A stretch of 64,000 nucleotides of DNA, taken from NCBI RefSeq assembly GCF_900100955.1, contig NZ_FNCC01000001.1, positions 496,001 through 560,000 on the forward strand, given 5' to 3'. Source of the stretch: Lentzea fradiae. GTDB lineage: Bacteria; Actinomycetota; Actinomycetes; Mycobacteriales; Pseudonocardiaceae. Position 1 is the stretch's first letter. Each line of letters opens with the position of its first letter. Positions 33,839 to 42,192 of this stretch are shown piece after piece. The notes below the pieces were generated by a model. It was not told where the DNA came from. It searched no databases and saw nothing but the letters and a program-made list of their open reading frames with translations. The position numbers were made by a program, and so were the translations under genes.

Positions 33839-34299
33839 GCCCCGGCGAGAGCGACGAGACCCCGGACTCGATGGTCAGGGTGGTCGCCCGGCGCCTGCCG
33901 GGACCGAGCCTCATGGTCGCGGCGGCGCTGATCGCCAAGGGCTACGCCGAGGTGGGCGACGGCTTCGCCGCGGGCGTGATCGTCGCGCTCGCCATCGCGC
34001 TCGTGTACGTGGCACTCGGCGGCGAGGCCGCGGAGGCCGCGCTGCCGTTGCTGCGGCACGCCCCGAAGCTCGCCGTCGGCGGCCTGCTCCTCGCCCTCGC
34101 CAGCGGGTTCTTCCCGCTCGCACTGGGTGAGCCGCCGGTGTCGCACCGGCCCGCTCCCGGCGAGCACGTCGTGAAGATCGGCGTGCTGGAGCTGTTCACG
34201 CCGCTGCTGTTCGACATCGGGGTGTTCCTGCTCGTCGTCGGCGTGCTCACGATCCTGCTGCACCACCTCGCCCGGCCCCGAGGGGAGGCCAGGCGGTGA
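33835..34299 (+). CDS. mnhB: Mrp Na+/H+ antiporter subunit B
   Basis: A 154-residue membrane protein. After a short hydrophilic start (MSPGESDETPDS), four hydrophobic segments follow, with GPSLMVAAALIAKGYAEVGD and PLLFDIGVFLLVVGV typical of MnhB. Its GTG overlaps the mnhA stop and its own stop overlaps the mnhC start, so it is translationally coupled on both sides. Confidence 0.9.
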   Translation: MSPGESDETPDSMVRVVARRLPGPSLMVAAALIAKGYAEVGDGFAAGVIVALAIALVYVALGGEAAEAALPLLRHAPKLAVGGLLLALASGFFPLALGEPPVSHRPAPGEHVVKIGVLELFTPLLFDIGVFLLVVGVLTILLHHLARPRGEARR

Positions 34300-34739
34300 T
34301 CCTCGCGTTCGCCCTCGTCGCGGCCGTCCTGTTCGGCTCCGGTGCCTACCTGCTGCTCAAGCGCGACCTGATCCGCATGGTCGCGGGCATCATGCTGATC
34401 TCGCAGTGCGCCGTCGTCACGCTCCTCGCGTCGAGCCTCACGCGGGGCCAGGCGGCGATCGCCGTGCGGCCGGGCGACCAGGTGAGCGACCCGCTGCCGC
34501 AGGCGCTGGCGCTGACGGCGCTCGTCATCGGCCTGGCGACGGTCGCGATGCTGCTCGCCCTGGTGCACCGCGCCATCGTGGTCTTCCGGACGGCCGAGCA
34601 GGACGAGATCGCCGCGACCGAGTCCGAGCACGAGGCGAAGCTCGAACAGGAACGGCAGGCCGACCGCGAGGAGGTCGAGGGCTCCCCCGAGGACGAGGAG
34701 GAGCCGGAGACGGCGCGGGACGCGGGGAGGTCCCGCTGA
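34296..34739 (+). CDS. mnhC: Mrp Na+/H+ antiporter subunit C with extra charged tail
   Basis: A 147-residue NuoK-like subunit. Three hydrophobic helices span about residues 1-95, with GAYLLLKRDLIRMVAGIMLI and DPLPQALALTALVIGLA as hallmarks. The family is usually about 110 residues. Here an additional tail of about 40 residues (RTAEQDEIAATESEHEAK ...) is highly charged and likely coiled, with many Glu. The GTG overlaps the mnhB stop; the TGA overlaps the mnhD ATG by one base. Confidence 0.9.
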   Translation: MILAFALVAAVLFGSGAYLLLKRDLIRMVAGIMLISQCAVVTLLASSLTRGQAAIAVRPGDQVSDPLPQALALTALVIGLATVAMLLALVHRAIVVFRTAEQDEIAATESEHEAKLEQERQADREEVEGSPEDEEEPETARDAGRSR

Positions 34740-36121
34740 TGCTGATGTCGGTCGCGCTTCTCGTGCCGTGGGTGGCGGGCGTCCTGCTCGTCGCGTTCGA
34801 CGGGCGCAGGCACGTCGTCGCGTGGCTCGCCGTCGCGTCGCTCACCGCCACCCTCGTGCTGGTGAGCGTCCTCGCCGCCGACGTTCTGGGCGGCGGCACC
34901 CAGCAGCTCGTCACCGGTGGCTGGCCCGCCGGGGTCGGGATCGTGCTGCGCGCGGACGCCCTGGGCGTGGCGTTCGCCTGGCTGTCGGTGCTGGTGCTGC
35001 TGGCCGGTGCCGCCCACGAGGCGGTCAGGCGGGTGCGGTCGCGGACGTTCCCCGGTCTGGTCGTGCTGCTCGCCGCCGGGCTGACCGGCCTGTTCATCAC
35101 GGCCGACGTGTTCACGTTCTACGTGTTCTTCGAGCTGGCCATGACGGCCTCGTACGCGTTGAGCGCCTACGGCGGCAAACGGCGCCAGCTGCGGGCGGCG
35201 CTGGTCTTCACGGCGGTCAACCTGCTGGGTTCGTTCATCTTCCTGTTGTCAGTGGCGGGTGCCTACCGGGTGACGGGCACGCTCGCGATGGACCAGATCG
35301 CCGACCGGATGGTCGCGGTGAACCCCAACGCCTCGCTGCTCATCGCCGCCGGGTTCTTCATCGCGTTCAGCGTGAAGCTGGGCCTGTTCCCGTTCCACTT
35401 CTGGCTGCCCACCGTCTACGCGGGCTCCCGCCCCGCCGTCGCGGCCATCCTGAGCGGCGCCGTCGCCAACATCGGCGCGTACGGCCTGCTGCGCTTCGGC
35501 GCCGGGGTCTTCCCCGGCCAGCTGGAGAAGACCGGGGTCGCGCTCGCCGTCCTGGGCGCCGTGTCGATCGTCTACGGCGGCGTGCTCGCGATCGGCCGCG
35601 GTGACACCGCCGAGATGCTCGCCTACTCGGCGATCGGCCAGGTCGGCTACGTGCTGGTGGCGCTGGGGGTCGGCGGGCCGGTCGGCCTGACCGCCGCCGT
35701 GCTCTACAGCGTCGTCAACTCGCTGAACAAGGCGTTGCTGTTCCTCGCCTCCGGCACCCGCGGGCTGTTCATCGCCTCCGCGTTCGCGATCGGCGCGCTC
35801 AGCGTGGCGGGGGTGCCGCCCACGGCGGGGTTCGTCGGCAAGCTCGAACTGTTCCGCACCGGCGTCGTGGCGGGCAGCGTCGCGCTCGTGGTGCTGCTCG
35901 TGGTGGGCAGCGTGCTGTCGCTCGTCTACATGTTCCAGGTCTACCAGCGCGCCTTCTGGCGTGAGGGCCCGGTGGCCGCGGGGGCGGCGAGCCCGGTGGC
36001 GCAGCGGCTGCTGGTGGCCGTGCTGGCCGTGCTGGTCCTCGCCGCGGGCCTGTGGCCGGAACCGCTGCTCGCGCTCAGCGCCAGGGCGGTCGAAGCCCTG
36101 CTCGTCGAGGGGCCCGGATGA
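34739..36121 (+). CDS. mnhD: Mrp Na+/H+ antiporter subunit D
   Basis: A 460-residue NuoM/NuoN-like antiporter subunit with about 14 hydrophobic segments. VKLGLFPFHFWLPTVYAGSRP and AEMLAYSAIGQVGYVLVALG are the conserved proton-channel stretches. SVNSLNKALLFLASG carries the conserved helix-12-type lysine. ATG 34739 overlaps the mnhC stop by one base. It is a proton-translocating subunit of the complex. Confidence 0.93.
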   Translation: MLMSVALLVPWVAGVLLVAFDGRRHVVAWLAVASLTATLVLVSVLAADVLGGGTQQLVTGGWPAGVGIVLRADALGVAFAWLSVLVLLAGAAHEAVRRVRSRTFPGLVVLLAAGLTGLFITADVFTFYVFFELAMTASYALSAYGGKRRQLRAALVFTAVNLLGSFIFLLSVAGAYRVTGTLAMDQIADRMVAVNPNASLLIAAGFFIAFSVKLGLFPFHFWLPTVYAGSRPAVAAILSGAVANIGAYGLLRFGAGVFPGQLEKTGVALAVLGAVSIVYGGVLAIGRGDTAEMLAYSAIGQVGYVLVALGVGGPVGLTAAVLYSVVNSLNKALLFLASGTRGLFIASAFAIGALSVAGVPPTAGFVGKLELFRTGVVAGSVALVVLLVVGSVLSLVYMFQVYQRAFWREGPVAAGAASPVAQRLLVAVLAVLVLAAGLWPEPLLALSARAVEALLVEGPG

Positions 36122-36160
36122 TGAGGCACGGATGATGAGACACGGATGAGGGAGATCGGA

Positions 36161-36649
36161 ATGCTCGCGCAGGTGCTCCGCGTCGTCGTGCTCACGACGA
36201 TCTACCTCCTCGCGCTGACGAGCCTGCGTCCGGGGGACGTCCTCGTCGGACTCGTGCTGTCGACGGTCGTCGTGGCCACGGCGGCCAGGATCCGCACGTC
36301 CACCTCGGACCGCGGGCGGTCGCTGCGGCGGCGGCTGGCGGGCGTTCCCGGGCTGATCGGAGGGACTCTCGTGGACCTGGCGAAGGGCACGTGGGCCACC
36401 ACGCGGTGCCTGATGGGCGGGGGACTGCCGCACGGCGGCCTGGTGGAGGTGCCGATCCCGCCCAGCGGGCAGGGGGCCGCGGCGGCGTGGGGCATCAGGG
36501 TGGGCTTCGTGCCGGACACCGTGGTCGTGGAGCTCGACGAGCGGAAGGGGACGATGTTGCTGCACGTGCTCGACGCGCGGGATCCCGACGCGGTGATCGC
36601 CGACCAGATCGACTCCTACGAGCGGCGCCAGCGCCGGGTCTTCCCCTGA
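36161..36649 (+). CDS. mnhE: Mrp Na+/H+ antiporter subunit E
   Basis: A 162-residue subunit with two N-terminal hydrophobic segments (LRVVVLTTIYLLALTSLRPG, DVLVGLVLSTVVVATAARI) and a soluble C-terminus. ATG 36161 is preferred because GGGAG lies seven bases before it. An in-frame ATG at 36146 would add five residues. The gap before it (36122-36160) holds GATGATGAG/GACACGGATGAG-like imperfect repeats that carry several out-of-frame ATGs. Confidence 0.85.
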   Translation: MLAQVLRVVVLTTIYLLALTSLRPGDVLVGLVLSTVVVATAARIRTSTSDRGRSLRRRLAGVPGLIGGTLVDLAKGTWATTRCLMGGGLPHGGLVEVPIPPSGQGAAAAWGIRVGFVPDTVVVELDERKGTMLLHVLDARDPDAVIADQIDSYERRQRRVFP

Positions 36650-36655
36650 GCGGCC

Positions 36656-36925
36656 ATGCCCGGCTTCGTGATCATCCCGGCCCTGGTGTGGGCGACGTTG
36701 CTGCTGGTCGCCGGTGGCTTGGCGCTGGTGCGCGCCCGTGACGTGCTTCAGCGGATCGTCGCGCTCGACCTGCTCGCGGTCATCGTCATCGCCCTGCTGG
36801 CCCTGCTGAGCTACCTGCGGGGCCAGCCGTACTACCTCGACGCCGCCGTGGCCCTCGCCCTGCTGTCGTTCGTCGCCACCGTGGCCACCGCCCGGTACCT
36901 CGACAAGGGAGGTCCGTTCGGATGA
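36656..36925 (+). CDS. mnhF: Mrp Na+/H+ antiporter subunit F
   Basis: An 89-residue protein with three predicted membrane helices. ARDVLQRIVALDLLAVIVI is the conserved MnhF middle segment. ATG 36656 lies 6 bases after the mnhE stop, and its own stop overlaps the mnhG start (ATGA). Confidence 0.9.
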   Translation: MPGFVIIPALVWATLLLVAGGLALVRARDVLQRIVALDLLAVIVIALLALLSYLRGQPYYLDAAVALALLSFVATVATARYLDKGGPFG

Positions 36926-37284
36926 TCTCCGTCGTGCTCGACATGGCCGGGGGCGCGTTGTTGCTGCTCGGCCTGGTGCTGCTCACGATCAGCCTGATCG
37001 GCGTCCTGCGGCAGCCGGGCACCTTCGGCCAGCTGCACGCCCAGGGGCTCGCCACCGGGCCGGGGGTGATGGCGGTCCTGGCGTCCTCGATCGCGACCGA
37101 GAACGCCGCGACGATCACGTTCGCCGTGCTCGCGATCGTTTTCATCGCGCTGACCTCGCCGGTGTCGGCCCACGCGATCGCGAGGGCCGCGCACCGCCGC
37201 AGGCCCCGGCGGCACGGCGCCGCACCGAAAGCGGCCGCACCGGAGGGAACCGCACCAGACGGGGAGCCCGAGCAGACGCGCTGA
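36922..37284 (+). CDS. mnhG: Mrp Na+/H+ antiporter subunit G
   Basis: A 120-residue membrane protein. The core has three helices with GVLRQPGTFGQLHAQGLATGPG, the MnhG signature loop. A hydrophilic Arg/Pro/Ala tail follows (about 89-120). It completes the A-G gene order. No strong terminator follows; a weak GC stem occurs at about 37290-37325. Confidence 0.9.
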   Translation: MISVVLDMAGGALLLLGLVLLTISLIGVLRQPGTFGQLHAQGLATGPGVMAVLASSIATENAATITFAVLAIVFIALTSPVSAHAIARAAHRRRPRRHGAAPKAAAPEGTAPDGEPEQTR

Positions 37285-37418
37285 GTCGTCGGCGGGGACT
37301 GCTCGGCCTCCTCCGTCCCGCCCGGGATCACCCTCGACGCCCGCCCCGGATGGTCCTGGCAGACTGGGCGCAGGCGCGCCGGACCCTCGGCCTGACCTGA
37401 TCCGAACAGGAGCGATGC

Positions 37419-38312
37419 ATGACGGAACCGACCGTGGCCAAGCCGATCGTCGTGGGAGTGGACGGGTCCACCTCGGCGCTCGACGCGACCCGCTGGGCCG
37501 CCGCCGAGGCGGCCAGGCGCAGCACCGGTCTCGTGCTCCTGCACAGCTACCCGCCCGTCCCCTTCCGCGGGCCGCGGCGGGGCGGGTCGACCGCGGAGTT
37601 CGGCAACGCCGTCCGCGACCAGGGCCGCCAGTGGCTCGACGCCACGGCCGCCGTCGCGCGGGAGGCCGCGCCGGGCGTCGAGGTGACGACGGAGCTCGTG
37701 GAGGGCGGCGCGGCCGAGCAGCTCGTGGGGCGTTCGGCCACCGCGGAGCTCGTGGTGCTGGGCTCGCGCGGGCTGGGCGGCTTCACCGGCCTGCTCGTGG
37801 GCTCGATCGCGGTGGCGGTCAGCACGCACGCCCTCTGCCCGGTCGTCGTGGTGCGCGAGGGACAGGCCCCGGCGCAGGACGCCCCGGTCGTCGTGGGTGT
37901 CGACGGCTCCGTGACCAGCGAGGCGGCGCTGGAGTTCGCGTTCCAGGTCGCCGAGCTGCGCGGGGCACCCCTGCTCGCCGTGCGCACCTGGTCGGACTCG
38001 CTGGTCGACGCGACGAAGCGGACGGTCCAGGTCGCCGCCGCGGTCGAGGAGATCGAGGCCGAGGAGCGGCAGCTGCTGGAGGAGGAGGTCGGCGCCTGCG
38101 CGAAGAACCACCCCGGCGTGACCGTGCGGCAGGAGCTGGTCCGCGGTGGCGCGGTGCGCGTGCTGACCGAGCAGTCCGCCTCGGCGCAGCTGGTCGTGGT
38201 CGGCACGCGTGGCAGGGGCGGGTTCCGCGGCCTGCTGCTCGGGTCCACCAGCCAGTCGCTGATCTACAACGCCCAGGGCCCCGTCGCGGTCGTCCCGCCG
38301 GCACACCAGTGA
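37419..38312 (+). CDS. Universal stress protein, two Usp domains
   Basis: A 297-residue tandem Usp. Both domains keep the nucleotide-binding pattern: GSRGLGGFTGLLVGSIAVAV and GTRGRGGFRGLLLGSTSQSL, each G-x2-G-x9-G-S/T. AACAGGAG before ATG 37419 decides the start; an ATG at 37415 is in a different frame. It differs from the Usp at 30127, whose second domain is degenerate. It closes the plus-strand run after the Mrp operon. Confidence 0.92.
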   Translation: MTEPTVAKPIVVGVDGSTSALDATRWAAAEAARRSTGLVLLHSYPPVPFRGPRRGGSTAEFGNAVRDQGRQWLDATAAVAREAAPGVEVTTELVEGGAAEQLVGRSATAELVVLGSRGLGGFTGLLVGSIAVAVSTHALCPVVVVREGQAPAQDAPVVVGVDGSVTSEAALEFAFQVAELRGAPLLAVRTWSDSLVDATKRTVQVAAAVEEIEAEERQLLEEEVGACAKNHPGVTVRQELVRGGAVRVLTEQSASAQLVVVGTRGRGGFRGLLLGSTSQSLIYNAQGPVAVVPPAHQ

Positions 38313-38339
38313 CCGTCGCGGGCGGGTGACGAGACCCGG

Positions 38340-38369
38340 GAACGGCGTCGGCCCCGGCCGGCGCCGTTC
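38340..38369. terminator. Convergent hairpin terminator
   Basis: A 14-bp stem with one wobble (GAACGGCGTCGGCC and GGCCGGCGCCGTTC) lies between the Usp and STAS genes. Confidence 0.65.
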
Positions 38370-38375
38370 GTGCGT

Positions 38376-38717
38376 TCAGCGGCCCGCCAGCGCCTCCGGC
38401 ACCGTGCCGTAGATCTGGATCGTCTCGTTCAGCGTGGTGGCCCGCAGGGCGCGCAACGCACTGCCCGCCGGGGTGACCACCCGCAGCGGGATGCCCTGGT
38501 CCTCGCCTCGCAGGTGGTACTCGACCAGCACGGACAGGCCGGACGACGCGAGGAACGAGATGCCGGTCAGGTCGAGGACGACGGCCAGCCCGCCCTCGGC
38601 GGCCTCGGTGAACGCCTTGCCGAGGTGCTCCTGCAGCAGCGGCGCCGTGTAGGAGTCGAGCTCACCGGTGACCTGGAGGACGACCGCGTTCTCCCGCAGC
38701 TCGCTCGTGGCCTCCAC
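38376..38717 (-). CDS. STAS-domain anti-sigma factor antagonist-like protein
   Basis: A 113-residue single STAS domain. VLQVTGELDSYTAPLLQEHL and DLTGISFLASSGLSVLVEY match the fold, with the phosphorylatable Ser in the SSGL motif. GTG 38717 has AGGAGG seven bases upstream. In actinomycetes such proteins release stress sigma factors from anti-sigma kinases. No anti-sigma or sigma gene is next to it, so the partner is elsewhere. Confidence 0.88.
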   Translation of the reverse strand: MEATSELRENAVVLQVTGELDSYTAPLLQEHLGKAFTEAAEGGLAVVLDLTGISFLASSGLSVLVEYHLRGEDQGIPLRVVTPAGSALRALRATTLNETIQIYGTVPEALAGR

Positions 38718-38790
38718 CGGTGCGCCTCCTCGCGATCACGACGTGACTGTCGCCTTTGATCGTATACGGTGCGACCGTCACGCGGAGTGA

Positions 38791-40308
38791 TCACTGGTAG
38801 GAGACCATCGACGGCGTCGGCTTGTAGGTCATGGTCTGCTCGGGGGTGAGCATGGGCTTGTCCTCGTCGTAGAAGTTCTTCCAGCCCATCGGCAGGTCAC
38901 CGGGCCGCGCCGCCACCACGGAGTCCCAGGTGGACACCTTCTGACCGGTCGTGCCCTGCCCGTCCATGTGGATCAGCAGCTGCACCTCGTCGCGGCTGGT
39001 GTCGAGCGACTGCTCGTCACGGATCATCGTCAGCTGGAACTGGTGCACGACCAGCAGCTTCTGCGGCAGCAGCCGCTCGGCGGCCAGGTCGGCGAGCCAC
39101 GTCGTGACCTCGTTCACCTCGGCGGCGTCGATGCCACCGATCTGCTGCAACGGCACCTGGGCCGGTCCGAGCTTCCACTCGGGGTCGACGGCCAGGCCGA
39201 CGTGCGGCTGCTCCAGCAGCTCCTGGTAGCGCTTCGCCTGGTCGAGCAGCCGCGCGCGGCCCGGTTGCAGGTCGAGGATCACGTACAGGCCCTCCTGCCC
39301 GGCCTTCTCGACCCACGGCCGCAGCTTCTCGACCTCGGTCTCGCCCGAGTAGTCGCCGTCGGGGCCGGGGGAGCCGTGGGCGACCGTGACGATGATCTCC
39401 AGCGTCGGCACGACCGGCACGTCGCTCAGCGGTTCGTACTGGCCGGCCAGCTGCTTGGCGCGGGCGATCGTGCCGTCGAGGTCCTGCTCGCCGAGCGCGC
39501 CGAGCGCGGGCCCGTCCGGGTGGCCGTAGAGGGCGACGAGCATCCTGCCGGGGAAGAAGAGCTGGCCGCCGCCGGGCAGCTGCCCGCCGCGGACCGCCGT
39601 GTCGACCCGTCCGCGCAACCGGTCCGCCGGGCCGAAGTCCTCGCCCAGCGCCATCATCGACGCGGACGGCTCCGCGCGCAGCGCGTCGATCGCGGCCTGG
39701 TCGCGCCTGGGGTCGGCGCCCCGCAACAAGACGACCCGTGCCCCCGCGGCCTTCGCCGTGGCCAGCGCGGCGACGTCGTCACGGCTGTTGTCGGCCAGGA
39801 CCGTCACCCCCACGGGCTGCGGCCGTTCGACGTCCGGCAGCCCCGCGGGCAGGTCCGTCGTGGCACCGTCGGTTCCGACGACCTCGGCGTCCGTCCCCCA
39901 CGACTCGACCTCACGGCGTGCGTCGGCGCCCACGGCGAGAACCGCTTGCGGCGACAGCCTTTCCACCTCTTCCCGCACGCCGGGCGCGGGAACCTGGAGG
40001 ACCGGAACGCCCAGCCGTTCGGCGAGGGCACCCGCGTTCGCGGCGGCACCGCCGTCCGTCACCACCACGACAGGAGCGCTGCGGAACAGCGCCGAGCTCA
40101 TCGCGACTGCCGACGCCGCACCGGGTTCCGCGTTCAGGACGAAGGTCTTCTCGGCAGGCGCGGCCACCTCGGCCGTCATCGCGCCGGCCGCTCCGTCGGC
40201 GGTGAGCTCGAACGGCCCGGTGCAGCTCGCCACCAGCAGGCACACCGCCACCGCCAGGTGCCCGCGCCTGCGCGCGGACCTCCGGTCGCGGACTCGGTCG
40301 TCGTCCAT
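38791..40308 (-). CDS. Lipoprotein with cell-wall-binding-like and glycosidase-like regions
   Basis: A 505-residue exported lipoprotein. The N-terminus is Arg-rich, then hydrophobic, ending in lipobox LVASC (Cys29). Residues about 55-190 (SAVAMSSALF, VVVVTDGG, VPVLQVPAPG) resemble cell-wall-binding repeat 2 domains, with repeated Rossmann-like half-units. Residues about 240-505 look like a TIM-barrel hydrolase of unknown class (LEIIVTVAHGSPGPDGDYSG, YVILDLQPGRARLLD, GLAVDPEWKLGPAQ). The reaction is unknown. A 14-bp hairpin lies upstream, ending the neighbouring MFS gene. Confidence 0.7.
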   Translation of the reverse strand: MDDDRVRDRRSARRRGHLAVAVCLLVASCTGPFELTADGAAGAMTAEVAAPAEKTFVLNAEPGAASAVAMSSALFRSAPVVVVTDGGAAANAGALAERLGVPVLQVPAPGVREEVERLSPQAVLAVGADARREVESWGTDAEVVGTDGATTDLPAGLPDVERPQPVGVTVLADNSRDDVAALATAKAAGARVVLLRGADPRRDQAAIDALRAEPSASMMALGEDFGPADRLRGRVDTAVRGGQLPGGGQLFFPGRMLVALYGHPDGPALGALGEQDLDGTIARAKQLAGQYEPLSDVPVVPTLEIIVTVAHGSPGPDGDYSGETEVEKLRPWVEKAGQEGLYVILDLQPGRARLLDQAKRYQELLEQPHVGLAVDPEWKLGPAQVPLQQIGGIDAAEVNEVTTWLADLAAERLLPQKLLVVHQFQLTMIRDEQSLDTSRDEVQLLIHMDGQGTTGQKVSTWDSVVAARPGDLPMGWKNFYDEDKPMLTPEQTMTYKPTPSMVSYQ

Positions 40309-40438
40309 CGGGGCACCTCGCACGGTCGTGACGGGTTCCGTCTCGCTGACCGGGGGATAACCCGGCCGGAGCGGAATTCCCGCCGCCGCGGTGCAATCAC
40401 CCGAAAGTGGGCGTCCCCGTGTCCGGGGCAAGCCTGGG

Positions 40439-40471
40439 GCCGGTCTGCCCGCAGTACGCGGGCAGACCGGC
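40439..40471 (-). terminator. Hairpin terminator of the MFS gene
   Basis: A perfect 14-bp stem (40439-40452 with 40458-40471, arm GCCGGTCTGCCCGC, loop AGTAC) follows the minus-strand MFS gene. Confidence 0.7.
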
Positions 40472-40503
40472 GACAACTGTCCTATGTGGACTTTGGGAGG
40501 GCG

Positions 40504-41934
40504 TCACCGGTGCCCGGACGCGCCGAGGCTGCTGCGCCGGGTGACCACCATGACCAGCGCGGCCAGCCCGGCGAACGCGGCCGTCATGAACGCCGCCACC
40601 GCCTGCGTCGTCAGCGAGGTGATGTCCGCGGCGGCGTAGATCGCCGACAGGATGCCGATGCCGACAGCGGTTCCCGCCCGCTGCGCCGCGGTGACCAGGG
40701 CGCTCGCCACGCCCGCGTCCCGTCCCTCCGTCTGCGCGAACGACGCGTTGGTGTTGGGGCCGACGAACAGGCCGACCCCGGCGCCGGTGACCAGCAGGGG
40801 CACCAGCATCACGAGGATCGTCTGGTTCTCCGGGGCCACCACCAGTACGAGGAGGCCGACGACCGCGAGACCGGCGGCGATCAGCGTGAGGCCCGCGGTG
40901 ACGACCTTGGTGCCGAACCGGCGGGTGAGGCGCTGCGTGAACACCGCGCTCGCCACGCTGCCGAGAGCGAACGGCAGCACCAGCAGGCCCGCGGACAGGC
41001 CGTCGTGCCCGAGCGCGTCCTGCCACATGAGCGCGAGCATCAGGAACGACGCGGTGAACCCGGCGAAGCCGAGGAACGTGGTGACGACGCCGATCGGCAG
41101 CGCGCGCTGCCGGAACAGCCGCAACGGCACCACGGCGAACTCGCCCCGCTGCTCGCGGCGGAGCTCCCACCGTGCGAAGAGGACGAACAGAACGACACCG
41201 GCGGCGAGGACGGCGAGCGACAGCGCGGTGATGCCCTGGCCGAGCGAGAACGGCAGGATCGTCCCGATGAGACCGGCGGTGAACAGCAGCAGGCCGACGG
41301 GGTCGTTGCCCCGCACACCCGCGGGTGCGGCCGACGGCAGCGCCTTCAGCGCGAACAGACCGGCCAGCAGGCCGAACGGCACGTTCACGAGGAACGTCAG
41401 CCGCCACCCGAAGTCGCCGCCCGAGTGCAGGAGCAGACCGGCGAGGATCGGCCCGGCGGCACTGGAAGCCCCGAACACGGCACCCATGATCCCGAACGGA
41501 CGGGCTCGCTCCGGTCCTTTGTAGAGCAACTGGATCAGCGCCGTCACCGGGGTCATCGCGAGACCACCGCCGATCCCGGCGAGAACCCGTGCGGCGACCA
41601 GCTGACCGGGGTCGGCCGCGAGCCCGCACCACGTGCTGGCGAGCGTGAAGATCGCGACTCCGGCCAGGTACACCTTCTTGTGGCCGTACTGGTCGCCCAG
41701 CCGGCCCGCGAAGAGCAGCACGATCGCGAACGCGAGCGCGTAGGTCGTGAGGACGAGCGACTGCTGGACGGCGCTGGCCCCCAGTGCCGCGCGGATCGAC
41801 GGCAGCGCGACGTTGACGCTCGTGACGCTGAGCAGGGTGAGCGCGGCCGGGATGAGCAGAACGGTGAGCGCGAGTCCACGGTGCTGGCCACCGGTGGCCG
41901 CGGTATGCGCCGACGCGGTTACCGAGGCGGTCAT
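40504..41934 (-). CDS. MFS drug-export transporter (DHA2/EmrB-QacA type)
   Basis: A 476-residue transporter with 14 hydrophobic segments. The conserved loop after helix 2 reads GRLGDQYGHKKVYLAG. SVTSVNVALPSIRAALGAS is the helix-1 signature of the DHA2 group. ATG 41934 (MTASVTASAHTAATG) has a clear GGGGAGGA upstream; an in-frame upstream ATG would add an unrelated leader. It is a proton-driven exporter; the substrate is unknown and no adjacent regulator is seen. Confidence 0.9.
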   Translation of the reverse strand: MTASVTASAHTAATGGQHRGLALTVLLIPAALTLLSVTSVNVALPSIRAALGASAVQQSLVLTTYALAFAIVLLFAGRLGDQYGHKKVYLAGVAIFTLASTWCGLAADPGQLVAARVLAGIGGGLAMTPVTALIQLLYKGPERARPFGIMGAVFGASSAAGPILAGLLLHSGGDFGWRLTFLVNVPFGLLAGLFALKALPSAAPAGVRGNDPVGLLLFTAGLIGTILPFSLGQGITALSLAVLAAGVVLFVLFARWELRREQRGEFAVVPLRLFRQRALPIGVVTTFLGFAGFTASFLMLALMWQDALGHDGLSAGLLVLPFALGSVASAVFTQRLTRRFGTKVVTAGLTLIAAGLAVVGLLVLVVAPENQTILVMLVPLLVTGAGVGLFVGPNTNASFAQTEGRDAGVASALVTAAQRAGTAVGIGILSAIYAAADITSLTTQAVAAFMTAAFAGLAALVMVVTRRSSLGASGHR

Positions 41935-42192
41935 CGGATTCCTCCCCGTCGGGAAGGCTTTCCGGGCTCGGTGCACGCGCTCGTCAGCCTGCCCGACCGT
42001 TGAACGAGACGGTTGACAGAACTGCCGTGGCGTGGGGAATACCCGTGTCATGTAGCGAGTGGCACACACTCATCTTGCCCAAGCGTACCAACTGGGCAGC
42101 CTCATGACATTTCGACGAGGCCATTCTAGCAGCCGCCGGCCGTGCCTCCGCGTGGAACGGATCACCCGGCCGACGATCCGCAAGCCACCCGC

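Noticed and set aside
38968..42003. A 1011-codon open frame on the plus strand
   Set aside because: It covers the lipoprotein and MFS genes in antisense and has no recognisable domain.
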